From assembly GCA_003576795.1 (NCBI GenBank), contig QEVN01000004.1:1-40644 (forward strand): a DNA stretch of 40,644 bases, in the 5' to 3' direction. The position numbers and the translations under genes are program-made. Origin of the DNA: Burkholderiales bacterium (lineage in GTDB: Bacteria; Pseudomonadota; Gammaproteobacteria; Burkholderiales; Burkholderiaceae_E). Of the stretch, positions 1-8,774 are shown piece by piece (the stretch's first letter is position 1; every line of letters starts with the position of its first letter). A model generated the notes under the pieces. That model saw nothing but the letters and a program-made list of their open reading frames with translations, did no database searches and was not told where the DNA came from.

Positions 1-1
1 G

Positions 2-970
2 TACAAGCGCCGCTACGACGTCGACATCGATCCGTCCACCGAGGCGATCGTCACCATCGGCTCCAAGGAAGGCATCGCGCACCTGATGCTCGCCACGCTA
101 GATCGCGGCGACACCGTGCTCGTGCCGAACCCGAGCTACCCCATCCACATCTACGGCGCCGTCATCGCCGGCGCCGAGACGCGCCCGGTGCGCATGACGC
201 CGGGGGTGGACTTCCTCGAGGAGCTGGAGCGCGCGGTGCGCGAAACCTCGCCGAAGCCGAAGATGATGATCCTCGGCTTTCCGAGCAATCCCACCGCCAA
301 GTGCGTCGATCTCGCGTTCTTCGAGCGCGTGGTCGAGCTGGCGCGCGAGCACGACATCATCGTCGTGCACGACCTCGCCTACGCCGACATCGTCTTCGAC
401 GACTACCGGGCGCCTTCGATCATGCAGGTGCCGGGCGCGATGGACGTCGCGGTCGAGTTCTTCACGATGAGCAAGAGCTACAACATGGCCGGCTGGCGCA
501 TCGGCTTCATGGTGGGCAATGCGGAACTCGTCGCCGCGCTCGCGCGCATGAAGAGCTATCACGACTACGGCACCTTCACGCCGATCCAGGTCGCCGCCAT
601 CGCCGCGCTCGACGGTCCGCAGGACTGCGTCGAGGAGGCGCGCCTGAAATACCAGACGCGGCGCAACGTGCTCGCGCGCGCGCTGCACGAGGCGGGCTGG
701 GAGGTCGAGGTGCCCAGCGCATCGATGTACATCTGGGCGCGCATCCCCGAGCCGTATCGCGCGATGGGCTCGCTCGAGTTCGCGAAGAAGCTGCTCGACG
801 AGGCCAAGGTCGCGGTCTCGCCCGGCATCGGCTTCGGCGAGTACGGCGACGACCACGTGCGCTTCGCGCTGATCGAGAACGAGCAGCGCATCCGCCAGGC
901 GGTGCGCGGCATCAAGGAGATGTTCCGCAAGGACGGCCTCATCCGGATCGCGCGCCGCCACCGCGTCCTC
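2..970 (+). CDS. alaC: Alanine-synthesising aminotransferase AlaC (class I/II, PLP), 5'-partial
   Basis: The product is a fold-type I, PLP-dependent aminotransferase that makes alanine from pyruvate and glutamate, or a close relative. The start lies outside the window. The visible part covers most of the PLP domain, with the cofactor lysine in the motif [16 protein letters not shown] near bases 460-510 and the substrate-domain motif [13 protein letters not shown] near 850-890. Homologous sequence fades after KEMFRKDGL (about base 940). No stop codon follows in this frame before the end of thrC, so the 3' end given here is approximate. A member of this family precedes hom and thrC in many Burkholderiales. 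The family call is firm; the exact substrate (AlaC against other branches of the family) is inferred from gene order. Confidence 0.85.
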
Positions 971-986
971 CAACGGAAGACTCGGC

Positions 987-2309
987 CCGGTCCGCGTCGG
1001 CCTGCTCGGCATCGGCACGGTCGGCGGCGGCACCTTCGACGTTCTTCGTCGCAACCAGGACGAGATCCGCCGCCGCGCCGGCCGGCCGATCCAGATCGTC
1101 CAGGTCGCCGACCTCGACGTCGCCCGCGCGCGCGAACGCGTGGGCGAGGGCGTCGACGTCGTCGACGACGCGCGCCGCGTCATCGCCAATCCCGACATCG
1201 ACGTCGTCGTCGAGCTGATCGGCGGCTACGGCATCGCGCGCGAGCTGGTGCTCGCGGCGATCGAGCAGGGCAAGCACGTCGTCACCGCGAACAAGGCGCT
1301 GCTCGCCGTGCACGGCAACGAGATCTTCCGCGCCGCGTCGCAGCGCGGCGTGATGGTCGCCTTCGAGGCGGCGGTGGCCGGCGGCGTGCCGATCATCAAG
1401 GCGCTGCGCGAAGGGCTCACGGCGAACCGCATCGAGTGGATCGCCGGCATCATCAACGGCACGACGAACTTCATCCTCTCCGAGATGCGCGAGCGCAAGC
1501 TCGCCTTCGACGTCGTGCTCGCCGAGGCGCAGCGCCTGGGCTATGCCGAAGCCGACCCCACTTTCGACATCGAAGGCATCGACGCCGCGCACAAGATCAC
1601 CATCCTGTCGGCGATCGCCTTCGGCGTTCCCGTGCAGTTCGACAAGTGCCACGTCGAAGGCATCAGGCAGCTGCAGGCCGAGGACATCCGCTACGCCGAG
1701 CAGCTCGGCTACCGCATCAAGCTGCTCGGCATCGCGCGTCGGCGCGAGCGCTCCGACGCCAGCCCCGAGGGTTTCGAGCTGCGCGTGCACCCCACGCTGA
1801 TCCCGGCTTCGCGCCTGATCGCCAGCGTCGAGGGCGCGATGAACGCGGTGCTGGTCAAGGGCGACGCGGTCGGGCACACGATGTATTACGGCAAGGGTGC
1901 GGGCGCCGAACCCACGGCCAGCGCGGTCGTCGCCGACCTCGTCGACGTCGCGCGCATGTTCACCTCCGACCCGGGCAACCGCGTGCCGCACCTGGCCTTC
2001 CAGGCCGAGTCGCTGTCCGACCTGCCGGTGCTGCCGATCGACGCGGTGCAGACCGCGTACTACCTGCGCCTGCGCGTGGCCGACCGGCCCGGCGTGCTCG
2101 CCGACGTCACGCGCATCCTCGCCGACGGCGAGATCTCGATCGATGCGGCCTTGCAGCGCGAGCCGGGCGAAGGCGAGAACCAGACCGACATCATCCTGCT
2201 CACGCATCGCACGATCGAGCGGCGCATCGTCGCCGCCATCGAGCGCATCGAAGCGCTGGAAACCGTGCTTTCGCGCGTCGTGCGCATCCGTCTCGAAGAA
2301 CTGCAGTGA
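987..2309 (+). CDS. hom: Homoserine dehydrogenase, start codon missing
   Basis: The enzyme catalyses NAD(P)-dependent reduction of aspartate semialdehyde to homoserine, the branch step to threonine and methionine. An N-terminal Rossmann motif ([12 protein letters not shown], from about base 996) is followed by the catalytic domain, with TANKALLA and [11 protein letters not shown], and a C-terminal ACT domain ([18 protein letters not shown] onward) that usually mediates threonine feedback. The frame is open from base 873, just after a TGA at 870-872, but holds no ATG, GTG or TTG before the Rossmann strand; the first GTG is at 1140 and would remove that strand. The gene is therefore intact in content but lacks a normal start. 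Its stop overlaps the thrC start (GTGA). Confidence 0.88.
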   Translation, partial: PVRVGLLGIGTVGGGTFDVLRRNQDEIRRRAGRPIQIVQVADLDVARARERVGEGVDVVDDARRVIANPDIDVVVELIGGYGIARELVLAAIEQGKHVVTANKALLAVHGNEIFRAASQRGVMVAFEAAVAGGVPIIKALREGLTANRIEWIAGIINGTTNFILSEMRERKLAFDVVLAEAQRLGYAEADPTFDIEGIDAAHKITILSAIAFGVPVQFDKCHVEGIRQLQAEDIRYAEQLGYRIKLLGIARRRERSDASPEGFELRVHPTLIPASRLIASVEGAMNAVLVKGDAVGHTMYYGKGAGAEPTASAVVADLVDVARMFTSDPGNRVPHLAFQAESLSDLPVLPIDAVQTAYYLRLRVADRPGVLADVTRILADGEISIDAALQREPGEGENQTDIILLTHRTIERRIVAAIERIEALETVLSRVVRIRLEELQ

Positions 2310-3757
2310 AGTACCTGTCCACCCGCGGCGGCATGGAGCCGGCGCGCTTCACCGAGATCCTGCTCGGCGGCCTCGCCCCCGACGGCGGGCTCGTCGTTCC
2401 CGAGCGCTATCCGAAGATCGACGACGCGACGCTCACGCGCTGGCGCGCGCTGCCCTATGCCGAGCTTGCCTTCGAGATCCTGCGGCTGTACGCCGACGAT
2501 CTCCCGGTCGAGCAGCTGCGAAGGCTCTGTCGCGAGACCTACACGGCCGAGGTGTTCGGCAGCGACGAGATCACGCCGCTGGCGCCGCTCGAGCCGGGCC
2601 TCGCGCTGCTGAAGCTGTCCAACGGCCCGACGCTGGCGTTCAAGGACGTCGCGATGCAACTGCTCGGCGCGCTCTTCGAGCACGTGCTGCGCGAGCAGAA
2701 GAGCGAGCTGAACATCCTCGGCGCCACCTCGGGCGACACCGGCAGCGCCGCCGAATACGCGATGCGCGGACGCGCCGGCATCCAGGTGTTCATGCTGTCG
2801 CCCTACGGACGGATGAGCGCGTTCCAGACCGCGCAGATGTACTCGCTCACCGACGCGAACGTCTTCAACATCGCGGTCGACGGCGTCTTCGACGAGTGCC
2901 AGGACCTCGTCAAGGCGGTCTCCAACGACCTGATCTTCAAGCGGCGCCATTCGATCGGCACCGTCAACTCGATCAACTGGGCGCGCGTCGCCGCGCAGAT
3001 CGTCTACTACTTCAAGGGCTACTTCGCCGCCACGCGCCGCAACGACGAGCGCGTGTCGTTCACCGTTCCGTCGGGCAACTTCGGCAACGTGCTCGCCGGG
3101 CACATCGCGCGGCAGATGGGCCTGCCCGTCTCGCGGCTCGTCGTCGCCACCAACGAGAACGACGTGCTCGACGAGTTCATCCGCACCGGGCGCTATCGCC
3201 CGCGCGCGGCGCGCGAGACGCACCACACGAGCAGCCCGTCGATGGACATCTCGAAGGCGTCGAACTTCGAGCGCTTCGTCTTCGATCTCGCCGCGCACGA
3301 CGCGGGCCGCGTGCGCGAGCTGTGGTCCGCGCTGGAGCGCGACGGCCGGTTCGACATCACCGGCAGCGCCGAGGCCGGGCGCTTCCCGGCCTGCGGCTTC
3401 GCCTCCGGGCGCAGCACGCACGCCGACCGCGTCGCGACGATCCGCGCCACCCACGAACGCTACGGCGTCGTCGTCGATCCGCACACCGCCGACGGCCTGC
3501 ACGTGGCGCGCAACTGGCGCGAGCCGGGCGTCACGATGATCTGCCTCGAGACCGCGCAGCCGGCGAAGTTCGCCGACACGATCCGCGAGGCGATCGGCAG
3601 CGAAGCGCCGCGTCCGGCCGGCTACGAGGGCATCGAGGCCTTGCCCCAGCGCTACGAGCGCATGCCGGTCGACGTCGAGCGCCTGAAGCGCTACATCGCC
3701 GATCGCACCGACGCGCTGCCGTCGAGCGTGGACTGTCGCTGGCGCGCCGACGCCTGA
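2306..3757 (+). CDS. thrC: Threonine synthase
   Basis: This 483-residue PLP enzyme converts O-phosphohomoserine to threonine, the last step of the pathway begun by hom. It opens with MKYLSTRGG, the usual start of the long (yeast/E. coli-type) threonine synthases. The PLP-binding lysine is K113 in [11 protein letters not shown], and the phosphate/cofactor loop [12 protein letters not shown] follows. The substrate region [15 protein letters not shown] is also clear. The GTG start at 2306 overlaps the hom stop by four bases, so the two are translationally coupled. A weak hairpin follows the stop. Confidence 0.96.
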   Translation: MKYLSTRGGMEPARFTEILLGGLAPDGGLVVPERYPKIDDATLTRWRALPYAELAFEILRLYADDLPVEQLRRLCRETYTAEVFGSDEITPLAPLEPGLALLKLSNGPTLAFKDVAMQLLGALFEHVLREQKSELNILGATSGDTGSAAEYAMRGRAGIQVFMLSPYGRMSAFQTAQMYSLTDANVFNIAVDGVFDECQDLVKAVSNDLIFKRRHSIGTVNSINWARVAAQIVYYFKGYFAATRRNDERVSFTVPSGNFGNVLAGHIARQMGLPVSRLVVATNENDVLDEFIRTGRYRPRAARETHHTSSPSMDISKASNFERFVFDLAAHDAGRVRELWSALERDGRFDITGSAEAGRFPACGFASGRSTHADRVATIRATHERYGVVVDPHTADGLHVARNWREPGVTMICLETAQPAKFADTIREAIGSEAPRPAGYEGIEALPQRYERMPVDVERLKRYIADRTDALPSSVDCRWRADA

Positions 3758-3759
3758 GG

Positions 3760-3776
3760 GTGCCCTCGCCGGGCAC
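3760..3776 (+). terminator. Possible weak hairpin after thrC
   Basis: A 6-bp stem (GTGCCC / GGGCAC) with a 5-nt loop begins 3 bases after the thrC stop. There is no T-run behind it, so intrinsic termination is doubtful; it marks a plausible end of the threonine operon before mobB. Confidence 0.3.
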
Positions 3777-3811
3777 GTGCCCCCGCCCGCTCGGGTATCC
3801 TCGATCCCGAC

Positions 3812-4333
3812 ATGAAAGTCTTCGGCTTCGCCGGTTATTCGGGCTCGGGCAAGACCACGCTGATCGAGCAGATCATTCCGCGCTTCGTGCTGCGCGGGCT
3901 GCGCGTGTCGCTGGTCAAGCATGCGCACCACCTGTTCGACATCGACAAGCCCGGCAAGGACTCCTACCGGCATCGCGAGGCGGGCGCCTCCGAAGTGCTG
4001 ATCACCTCCGACCAGCGCTGGGTGCTGATGCACGAGCTGCGCGGGGAGCGCGAGCCCTCGCTGCACGAGCAGCTGCAGCGCTTCTCGCCGTGCGACATCG
4101 TGCTCGTCGAAGGCTACAAGCACGCCCCGATTCCCAAGCTCGAGGTGCATCGCCCGTCGCTCGGCAAGGAGCCGCTGTACCCAAGCGACCCGAACATCGT
4201 CGCCGTCGCGAGCGATGCCGCGCTGGCCACGACGCTGCCGCGCCTGGACCTGAACGACCCCGACGCGATCGCCGAGTTCATCCTCGCGTATCTCGAAGGA
4301 ACGAATGAAACCCGCATTGCAGCCGTTCGATGA
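3812..4333 (+). CDS. mobB: Molybdopterin-guanine dinucleotide biosynthesis adapter MobB
   Basis: This 173-residue GTP-binding protein assists MobA in attaching GMP to molybdopterin. The N-terminus carries the P-loop GYSGSGKTT (residues 8-16), followed by the family's LVKHAHHLFDIDKPGKDSYRHREAGA region and the later VLVEGYKHAPIPKLEVHR segment. The length matches the family. The last 29 bases overlap the start of moeA in another frame, so the two are co-transcribed. mobA itself is not in this window. Confidence 0.94.
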   Translation: MKVFGFAGYSGSGKTTLIEQIIPRFVLRGLRVSLVKHAHHLFDIDKPGKDSYRHREAGASEVLITSDQRWVLMHELRGEREPSLHEQLQRFSPCDIVLVEGYKHAPIPKLEVHRPSLGKEPLYPSDPNIVAVASDAALATTLPRLDLNDPDAIAEFILAYLEGTNETRIAAVR

Positions 4334-5594
4334 GGCGCTCGCGGCGCTGCTGGCCAACGCGACGCCCGTCACCGAAACCGAGACCCTCGACACGCTCGAC
4401 TGCGACGTCCGCGTGCTCGCCGCCGACCTTCGCTCGACGCTGAACGTCCCGCCGCACGACAACACGCAGATGGACGGCTATGCCGTGCGCCGCGCCGACC
4501 TCTCGCAGGCGAGCGAACAGGCGCCGGTGCGCCTGTTGGTCGCGCAGCGCATTCCGGCCGGCCACGTCGGGCGTCCGCTGGCCGCGGGCGAAGCCGCGCG
4601 CATCTTCACCGGCGGGCTCGTCCCCGACGGCGCCGACGCGATCGTCATGCAGGAGCAGGCGAGCGTCGAAGGCGATCACGTCGTCTTCACGCGCTGTCCC
4701 GAACCGGGCGAGTGGATCCGCCGCCTCGGCGAGGACATCCGCGCAGGCAGCGTCATCCTGCCCGCCGGCACGCGCCTGTCGCCGCAGGCGACGGGCTTGG
4801 CGGCATCGGTCGGCCTGGCGCGTCTGCCGGTGCGCCGGCGCGTGCGCGTCGCGTGTTTCTTCACCGGCGACGAGCTGGCGATGCCCGGCGAGCCGCTGCG
4901 CCCGGGTGCGATCTACAACAGCAACCGCTTCGTGCTGGTGTCGCTGCTGCGGCGCCTCGGCTGCGTCGTGCACGACCTGGGCAACGTCCCCGATTCGCTG
5001 CAGGCCACGCGCGACGCACTGCGCCGCGCCGCGCGGGACAACGACCTCATCGTCACTTCGGGCGGCGTGTCGGTCGGCGAGGAGGATCACGTGAAGCCTG
5101 CGGTGCAGGCCGAAGGCGAGCTGCGCCTCTGGCAGATCGCGATGAAGCCGGGCAAGCCGCTCGCGTACGGCCGGGTGCGACGCGGGCCCCGGGGCGACGC
5201 CGACGGCAGCGACGGGTCGAAGGAGGCCGGCGGGCAGGGTGCCGGCAGCGACTTCGCCCACTTCATCGGACTGCCCGGCAATCCGGTGTCGAGCTTCGTC
5301 ACTTTCGTGCTGATGGTGCGTCCCTTCGTGCTGCGACTGCAGGGCGCCGACGACGTCGCGTCGCGCGCGATCGCGATGCGCGCCGATTTCGACTGGCCGA
5401 AGCCCGACCGCCGGCGTGAATTCCTGCGCGTCAGGGTCAACGAACGAGGCGGGCTCGAGCTTTTTCCCAACCAGAGCTCCGGGGTGCTGACCTCCACGGT
5501 CCGGGGCGACGGCCTGGTGGACAATCCCGCGCAGCACGCCATTGCTGCGGGGGACGTCGTTCGCTACCTGCCGTTCACGGCACTGCTGAACTGA
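4305..5594 (+). CDS. moeA: Molybdopterin molybdenumtransferase MoeA
   Basis: MoeA inserts molybdate into adenylylated molybdopterin. The 429-residue product shows the hallmark DNTQMDGYA (residues 52-60), TSGGVSVGEEDH (about 250-261) and GLPGNPVSSFVTF (about 322-334) motifs of the MoeA/gephyrin fold. Between the last two is a Gly/Asp/Ser-rich loop (about residues 294-316) that looks like a lineage-specific insertion and does not touch the motifs. GAAGGAACGA upstream is a good ribosome-binding site. The start lies inside the end of mobB, and moaD begins one base after the stop. Confidence 0.96.
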   Translation: MKPALQPFDEALAALLANATPVTETETLDTLDCDVRVLAADLRSTLNVPPHDNTQMDGYAVRRADLSQASEQAPVRLLVAQRIPAGHVGRPLAAGEAARIFTGGLVPDGADAIVMQEQASVEGDHVVFTRCPEPGEWIRRLGEDIRAGSVILPAGTRLSPQATGLAASVGLARLPVRRRVRVACFFTGDELAMPGEPLRPGAIYNSNRFVLVSLLRRLGCVVHDLGNVPDSLQATRDALRRAARDNDLIVTSGGVSVGEEDHVKPAVQAEGELRLWQIAMKPGKPLAYGRVRRGPRGDADGSDGSKEAGGQGAGSDFAHFIGLPGNPVSSFVTFVLMVRPFVLRLQGADDVASRAIAMRADFDWPKPDRRREFLRVRVNERGGLELFPNQSSGVLTSTVRGDGLVDNPAQHAIAAGDVVRYLPFTALLN

Positions 5595-5595
5595 G

Positions 5596-5853
5596 ATGCG
5601 CATCACGATTCTCTATTTCGCGGCGCTGCGCGAGGCGCTGGGCACCGGGCGCGAAACGGTCGAGCTTCCGGAGGGCATCGCCGATGCCGGCCGGTTGCGA
5701 GCGTGGCTGCGCGAGCGCGGGGGCGCGTGGGCCGAGGCGCTCGGCGAGCACCGCGCGGTGCGCATCGCGATCGATCAGGCGATGGCGCGTGCCGACGCCC
5801 CGTTGCGCGACGGCGCCGAAGTCGCCTTCTTTCCCCCGGTGACGGGCGGTTGA
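5596..5853 (+). CDS. moaD: Molybdopterin synthase sulfur-carrier subunit MoaD
   Basis: This 85-residue ubiquitin-like protein carries the thiocarboxylate sulfur used to build molybdopterin. It ends in the required Gly-Gly (FFPPVTGG), which is adenylylated and sulfurated before it enters the MoaE active site. It starts one base after the moeA stop. Its partner moaE is not the next gene: a CcdA/CcdB pair lies between them. Confidence 0.94.
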   Translation: MRITILYFAALREALGTGRETVELPEGIADAGRLRAWLRERGGAWAEALGEHRAVRIAIDQAMARADAPLRDGAEVAFFPPVTGG

Positions 5854-5864
5854 CGCGGCTCCCT

Positions 5865-5887
5865 CATGCGCGCAGAATATGCGCATG
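5865..5887. promoter_or_regulatory. Inverted repeat over the ccdA start, candidate CcdAB operator
   Basis: Two perfect 7-bp arms, CATGCGC and GCGCATG, are separated by 9 bases and overlap both candidate start codons of ccdA (5879 and 5885). CcdA/CcdB complexes are known to repress their own operons by binding palindromes near the promoter, so this is a reasonable operator candidate. Binding itself is inferred. Confidence 0.4.
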
Positions 5888-6151
5888 AAACATGTCGTTC
5901 GCGAACGCAGCGTCCTGTACGATGTCTCGGCGCCGAAGCGCCCGACGAACGTCACCGTCAACGCCGATCTGCTGCGTCGCGCCCGCGAGCTGGACGTCAA
6001 CCTCTCGCAGACCCTCGAGTCCGCGCTCGTCGTCGAGGTGATGCGTTGCGCTCGTGAGCGCTGGCTCGCCGAGAACCGGGCTGCCATCGAGGCCTACAAC
6101 GAGGACATCGAGCGGCACGGCTGCTTCGGCGATGCGTTGCGCGCTTTCTAG
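5879..6151 (+). CDS. ccdA: CcdA-family type II antitoxin
   Basis: The product has 90 residues (88 if the ATG at 5885 is used). An N-terminal ribbon-helix-helix region (KRPTNVTVNADLLRRAREL) is typical of DNA-binding CcdA, with DVNLSQTLESAL matching the second helix. The C-terminal toxin-binding tail contains the conserved RWLAENRAAIEAYNEDIERHG pattern (compare F-plasmid CcdA RWKAENQEGM). It should neutralise CcdB and repress the operon. There is no strong ribosome-binding site, so translation may be coupled to moaD. It sits inside the molybdenum cofactor operon. Confidence 0.92.
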   Translation: MRMKHVVRERSVLYDVSAPKRPTNVTVNADLLRRARELDVNLSQTLESALVVEVMRCARERWLAENRAAIEAYNEDIERHGCFGDALRAF

Positions 6152-6163
6152 GGTCCTGACGCC

Positions 6164-6478
6164 GTGGCGCAGTTCCACGTCTATCGCAATCTCGATCGCT
6201 CGTCGCGAGAACGCTTCCCGTTCCTGCTCGACGTGCAGTCCGATCTCCTCGAGTCGCTCGCCACGCGCGTCGTCGTTCCGCTGGGCGAAGCCGACGCGAA
6301 GCGCCCGCCGGTCGGCGGGCTCATGCCCGTGTTCGAGATCGACGGCCGCGCCGTGGTGATGCGCACGAGCGAAATCACCGGCATTGCCTGCCGCATCGTC
6401 GGCGAGCGGGTCGCGTCGCTCGAGCATCGGCGCCACGAGATCGTCGCGGCGCTCGACGTCCTGATCTCCGGTGTCTGA
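6164..6478 (+). CDS. ccdB: CcdB-family toxin (DNA gyrase poison family)
   Basis: This 104-residue protein starts with GTG 12 bases after ccdA. It aligns along its whole length with F-plasmid CcdB: MAQFHVYRN, LLDVQSDLLE, VVVPL, LMPVFEIDG, then IVGERVASLEHRRHEI. CcdB family members trap gyrase on DNA. F-plasmid CcdB ends in Trp-Gly-Ile, whose residues are essential for killing; here the end reads ISGV, so the tryptophan is replaced by serine. Chromosomal family members often vary here, so toxicity cannot be read from sequence alone. Confidence 0.9.
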   Translation: MAQFHVYRNLDRSSRERFPFLLDVQSDLLESLATRVVVPLGEADAKRPPVGGLMPVFEIDGRAVVMRTSEITGIACRIVGERVASLEHRRHEIVAALDVLISGV

Positions 6479-6530
6479 GACCGTGCGTGCCGATCCCGCA
6501 TCGTCGCACTGAGGAGGAGGCTCCCGCTTC

Positions 6531-6977
6531 ATGCCCGTCCGCGTACAGACCGAAGACTTCGACGTCGGCGCCGAAATCGATGCGCTGCGCGCCGGCAACC
6601 TGAAGGTCGGCGCGGTCGCTACCTTCGTCGGCACCGTGCGCGACGTCAACGAAGGCGCGGGCGTCGGCTCGATGACGCTCGAGCACTATCCCGGCATGAC
6701 CGAGCGCGCGCTCGAGGAGATCTGCGCGCAGGCGCGCAGCCGCTGGAACGTCTACGACACGCTCGTCGTCCATCGCTACGGGCCGCTCGAGCCGGGCGAT
6801 CGCATCGTGCTGGTGGTCGTCACCTCGGCGCACCGCGGCGAAGCCTTCGACGCCTGCGAGTTCATCATCGACTACCTGAAGACGCAGGCACCGTTCTGGA
6901 AGAAGGAAGCCACCGCGCAGGGCGAGCGCTGGGTGGAGGCGCGCGAAGCCGACGACCACGCAGCGGCGCGCTGGTGA
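6531..6977 (+). CDS. moaE: Molybdopterin synthase catalytic subunit MoaE
   Basis: MoaE with MoaD converts cyclic pyranopterin monophosphate to molybdopterin. The 148-residue protein has the family signature GAVATFVGTVRDVNEG (about 27-42), LEHYPGM, and the active-site lysines K117 and K124/125 in YLKTQAPFWKKE. A purine-rich ribosome-binding site (GAGGAGGAGG) lies about 11 bases upstream. It is separated from moaD by the ccdAB insertion but on the same strand, so read-through from moaD must cross the toxin genes or a separate promoter must exist. Confidence 0.96.
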   Translation: MPVRVQTEDFDVGAEIDALRAGNLKVGAVATFVGTVRDVNEGAGVGSMTLEHYPGMTERALEEICAQARSRWNVYDTLVVHRYGPLEPGDRIVLVVVTSAHRGEAFDACEFIIDYLKTQAPFWKKEATAQGERWVEAREADDHAAARW

Positions 6978-7008
6978 GCGCGCCGCACGCCCCCCGAGCG
7001 CGCCTGCG

Positions 7009-7398
7009 TTGATCGTCCCGCATTTCAGTCTCGCCGGCTTCCTCGCCGTCGGTGTCGGCGCCGTGCTGGGCGCGTGGCTGCGCTGGGCGATCGGCATCTG
7101 GCTGAACGTCGTCCATCACGCGCTGCCGCTCGGCACGCTGCTGGTCAACGTCGTCGGCGGACTGCTCGTCGGGGTCGCCGTCGCCTGGTTCGCGCGAAAC
7201 CCCGATCTCGTCCCCGAGTGGCGCCTGTTCGCGATCACCGGCTTCCTGGGCGCGCTCACCACCTTCTCCACCTTCTCGATCGAGTCCTTCGGCCTGATCA
7301 CGCGTGGCGCTTTCGGCTGGGCGTTCGCGCACAGCGCGCTGCACCTGTTCGGCTCGCTCGCCGCAGCCGCGATCGGCTATCGCCTCGCGGCCGGATGA
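7009..7398 (+). CDS. crcB: CrcB/Fluc fluoride channel
   Basis: This 129-residue, four-helix membrane protein exports fluoride as a dual-topology dimer. Family motifs are present: GAWLRW (residues 21-26), GTLLVNVVGG (42-51, with the pore asparagine) and TTFSTFS (84-90, with the paired Phe and the sodium-site Thr/Ser). The start is TTG at 7009, only 31 bases after moaE, leaving no room for a fluoride riboswitch. The stop overlaps the next start by four bases. Confidence 0.95.
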   Translation: MIVPHFSLAGFLAVGVGAVLGAWLRWAIGIWLNVVHHALPLGTLLVNVVGGLLVGVAVAWFARNPDLVPEWRLFAITGFLGALTTFSTFSIESFGLITRGAFGWAFAHSALHLFGSLAAAAIGYRLAAG

Positions 7399-8315
7399 TC
7401 GAAGCGCCGGCGTGGCTGTGGATCGCCTGCACCGTGGCGGGCAACGGCGTGCAGACGATCCGCAACACGATGCAACGCAGCCTCGTCGACTCGCTCGGCA
7501 CGGTCGGCGCCACGCACGTGCGCTTCCTCTTCGGCCTGCCGTTCGGACTGCTGTTCCTCGCCGCGATGGCGTTCTTCGTCGACCTGCGCGCGCTCGACGT
7601 CTCGTGGCGCTTCGTCGCCTGGGCCGCGATGGGCGGCCTCTTCCAGATTACCGCAACCGCGGCGATGCTCGCCGCGATGCGCGAGCGCTCGTTCGTCGTC
7701 GCGATCGCCTACGTCAAGACCGAGCCGCTGCAGATCGCGCTCTTCGGTTTCCTGTTTCTCGGCGAGCGGTTGAGCGTGCAGGCGACGCTTGCGATCTCGG
7801 TGGCCACGGCCGGCGTGCTGTTGATGTCGATGCCCGTGCGCGTGGTGCGGGAGGCGGCCGGGCCGCTGGTGCCGCGTGCCGCGCTGCTCGGCGTCGCCTC
7901 GGGCGCGATGTTCGCGCTGTCGGCCGTCGGCCTTCGCGGCGCCATCCTCGCGCTCGGGGAGGCGCCTTTCTACGCGCGCGCCACCGTCACGCTCGCCGTC
8001 TGCCTCTCGCTGCAGACGGCAGTGCTCACCGCCTGGCTCGCATGGCGCGAGCGGGCAGTGCTGCGCGCGATCTTCCGCATGTGGCGCCCGTCGCTGCTCG
8101 CCGGCGCCTCGGGCGCGCTCGCCTCGCAACTGCTGTTCCTGGCGTTCTCGCTGCAGACGGCCGCCGCCGTTCGCACGGTAGGCCTGTCGGAGATCCTGTT
8201 CGCACAGGCCGTGTCGCACCGGCTGTTCTCGCAGCGTACGACACGCCGCGAGGCGATCGGCATGGCGACGATGGTGGCCGGCGTGCTGTGGCTGCTGGCG
8301 ACGGCGCCTGTCTGA
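7395..8315 (+). CDS. DMT-superfamily (EamA-like) membrane transporter
   Basis: The protein has 306 residues and about ten hydrophobic helices in two repeats, the layout of EamA drug/metabolite transporters. Recognisable features are the first-repeat segment FLFLGERLSVQATLAISVATAGVLL and a matching second repeat ending GMATMVAGVLWLL. The substrate cannot be told from sequence. The ATG at 7395 overlaps the crcB stop (ATGA), so the genes are co-translated. It is followed by a half-size relative. Confidence 0.85.
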   Translation: MIEAPAWLWIACTVAGNGVQTIRNTMQRSLVDSLGTVGATHVRFLFGLPFGLLFLAAMAFFVDLRALDVSWRFVAWAAMGGLFQITATAAMLAAMRERSFVVAIAYVKTEPLQIALFGFLFLGERLSVQATLAISVATAGVLLMSMPVRVVREAAGPLVPRAALLGVASGAMFALSAVGLRGAILALGEAPFYARATVTLAVCLSLQTAVLTAWLAWRERAVLRAIFRMWRPSLLAGASGALASQLLFLAFSLQTAAAVRTVGLSEILFAQAVSHRLFSQRTTRREAIGMATMVAGVLWLLATAPV

Positions 8316-8320
8316 AGGCG

Positions 8321-8326
8321 AAGGAG
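8321..8326 (+). promoter_or_regulatory. Ribosome-binding site deciding the half-size EamA start
   Basis: AAGGAG lies 5 bases before the ATG at 8332 and only 2 before an in-frame GTG at 8329, favouring the ATG. Confidence 0.6.
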
Positions 8327-8331
8327 CCGTG

Positions 8332-8763
8332 ATGAAACCGCTCGCTCCCTGGCTGCTCTTCTCGCTCGGCTCGGCGTTCTTCGCCGGCCTCACCGCGATC
8401 CTCGGCAAGCTCGGCGTCGAGGGATTGAACTCGAACCTGGCGACGCTGATCCGCACCATCGTCGTCTTCCTCGTCACCGCCGCCATCGTCTCGCTGCGCG
8501 GCGAGTGGCAGATGCCGGCGGAGATCGCCCGCCGTCCGCTCGTGTTCCTGCTGCTCTCGGGCGTTGCCACCGGGCTGTCGTGGCTCTGCTACTACCGTGC
8601 GCTGCAGCTCGCGCCCGCGTCGCTCGTCGCGCCGATCGACAAGCTGAGCGTCGCCTTCGCCATCGTGCTGGGGGTCGTCGTGCTGGGCGAGCCGATGAGC
8701 TGGAGGCTGGCGCTCGGCGGGGCGCTCGTCGTGGCGGGGGCGTTGGTGATTGCGGGGGCGTAG
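8332..8763 (+). CDS. Half-size EamA-family membrane protein
   Basis: This 143-residue protein corresponds to one EamA repeat with about five hydrophobic helices (WLLFSLGSAFFAGLTAILGK at the start, SLVAPIDKLSVAFAIVLGVVVLGEP near 105-128). Single-repeat members are thought to work as dimers. It follows the full-length transporter by 16 bases. The ORF stop lies 11 bases before a 70-nt repeated element shared with the end of the HAD gene. Substrate unknown. Confidence 0.85.
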   Translation: MKPLAPWLLFSLGSAFFAGLTAILGKLGVEGLNSNLATLIRTIVVFLVTAAIVSLRGEWQMPAEIARRPLVFLLLSGVATGLSWLCYYRALQLAPASLVAPIDKLSVAFAIVLGVVVLGEPMSWRLALGGALVVAGALVIAGA

Positions 8764-8774
8764 GGGGCAAACCC

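Noticed and set aside
86-3757. One continuous 1223-residue frame across alaC, hom and thrC
   Set aside because: Its middle (about 985-2305) is Arg-rich shadow sequence; real homoserine dehydrogenase lies in a different frame. Long open shadows are expected at this GC content.
6978-7008. Fluoride riboswitch upstream of crcB
   Set aside because: Only 31 bases separate moaE and crcB, too few for the aptamer, and no matching fold is visible.
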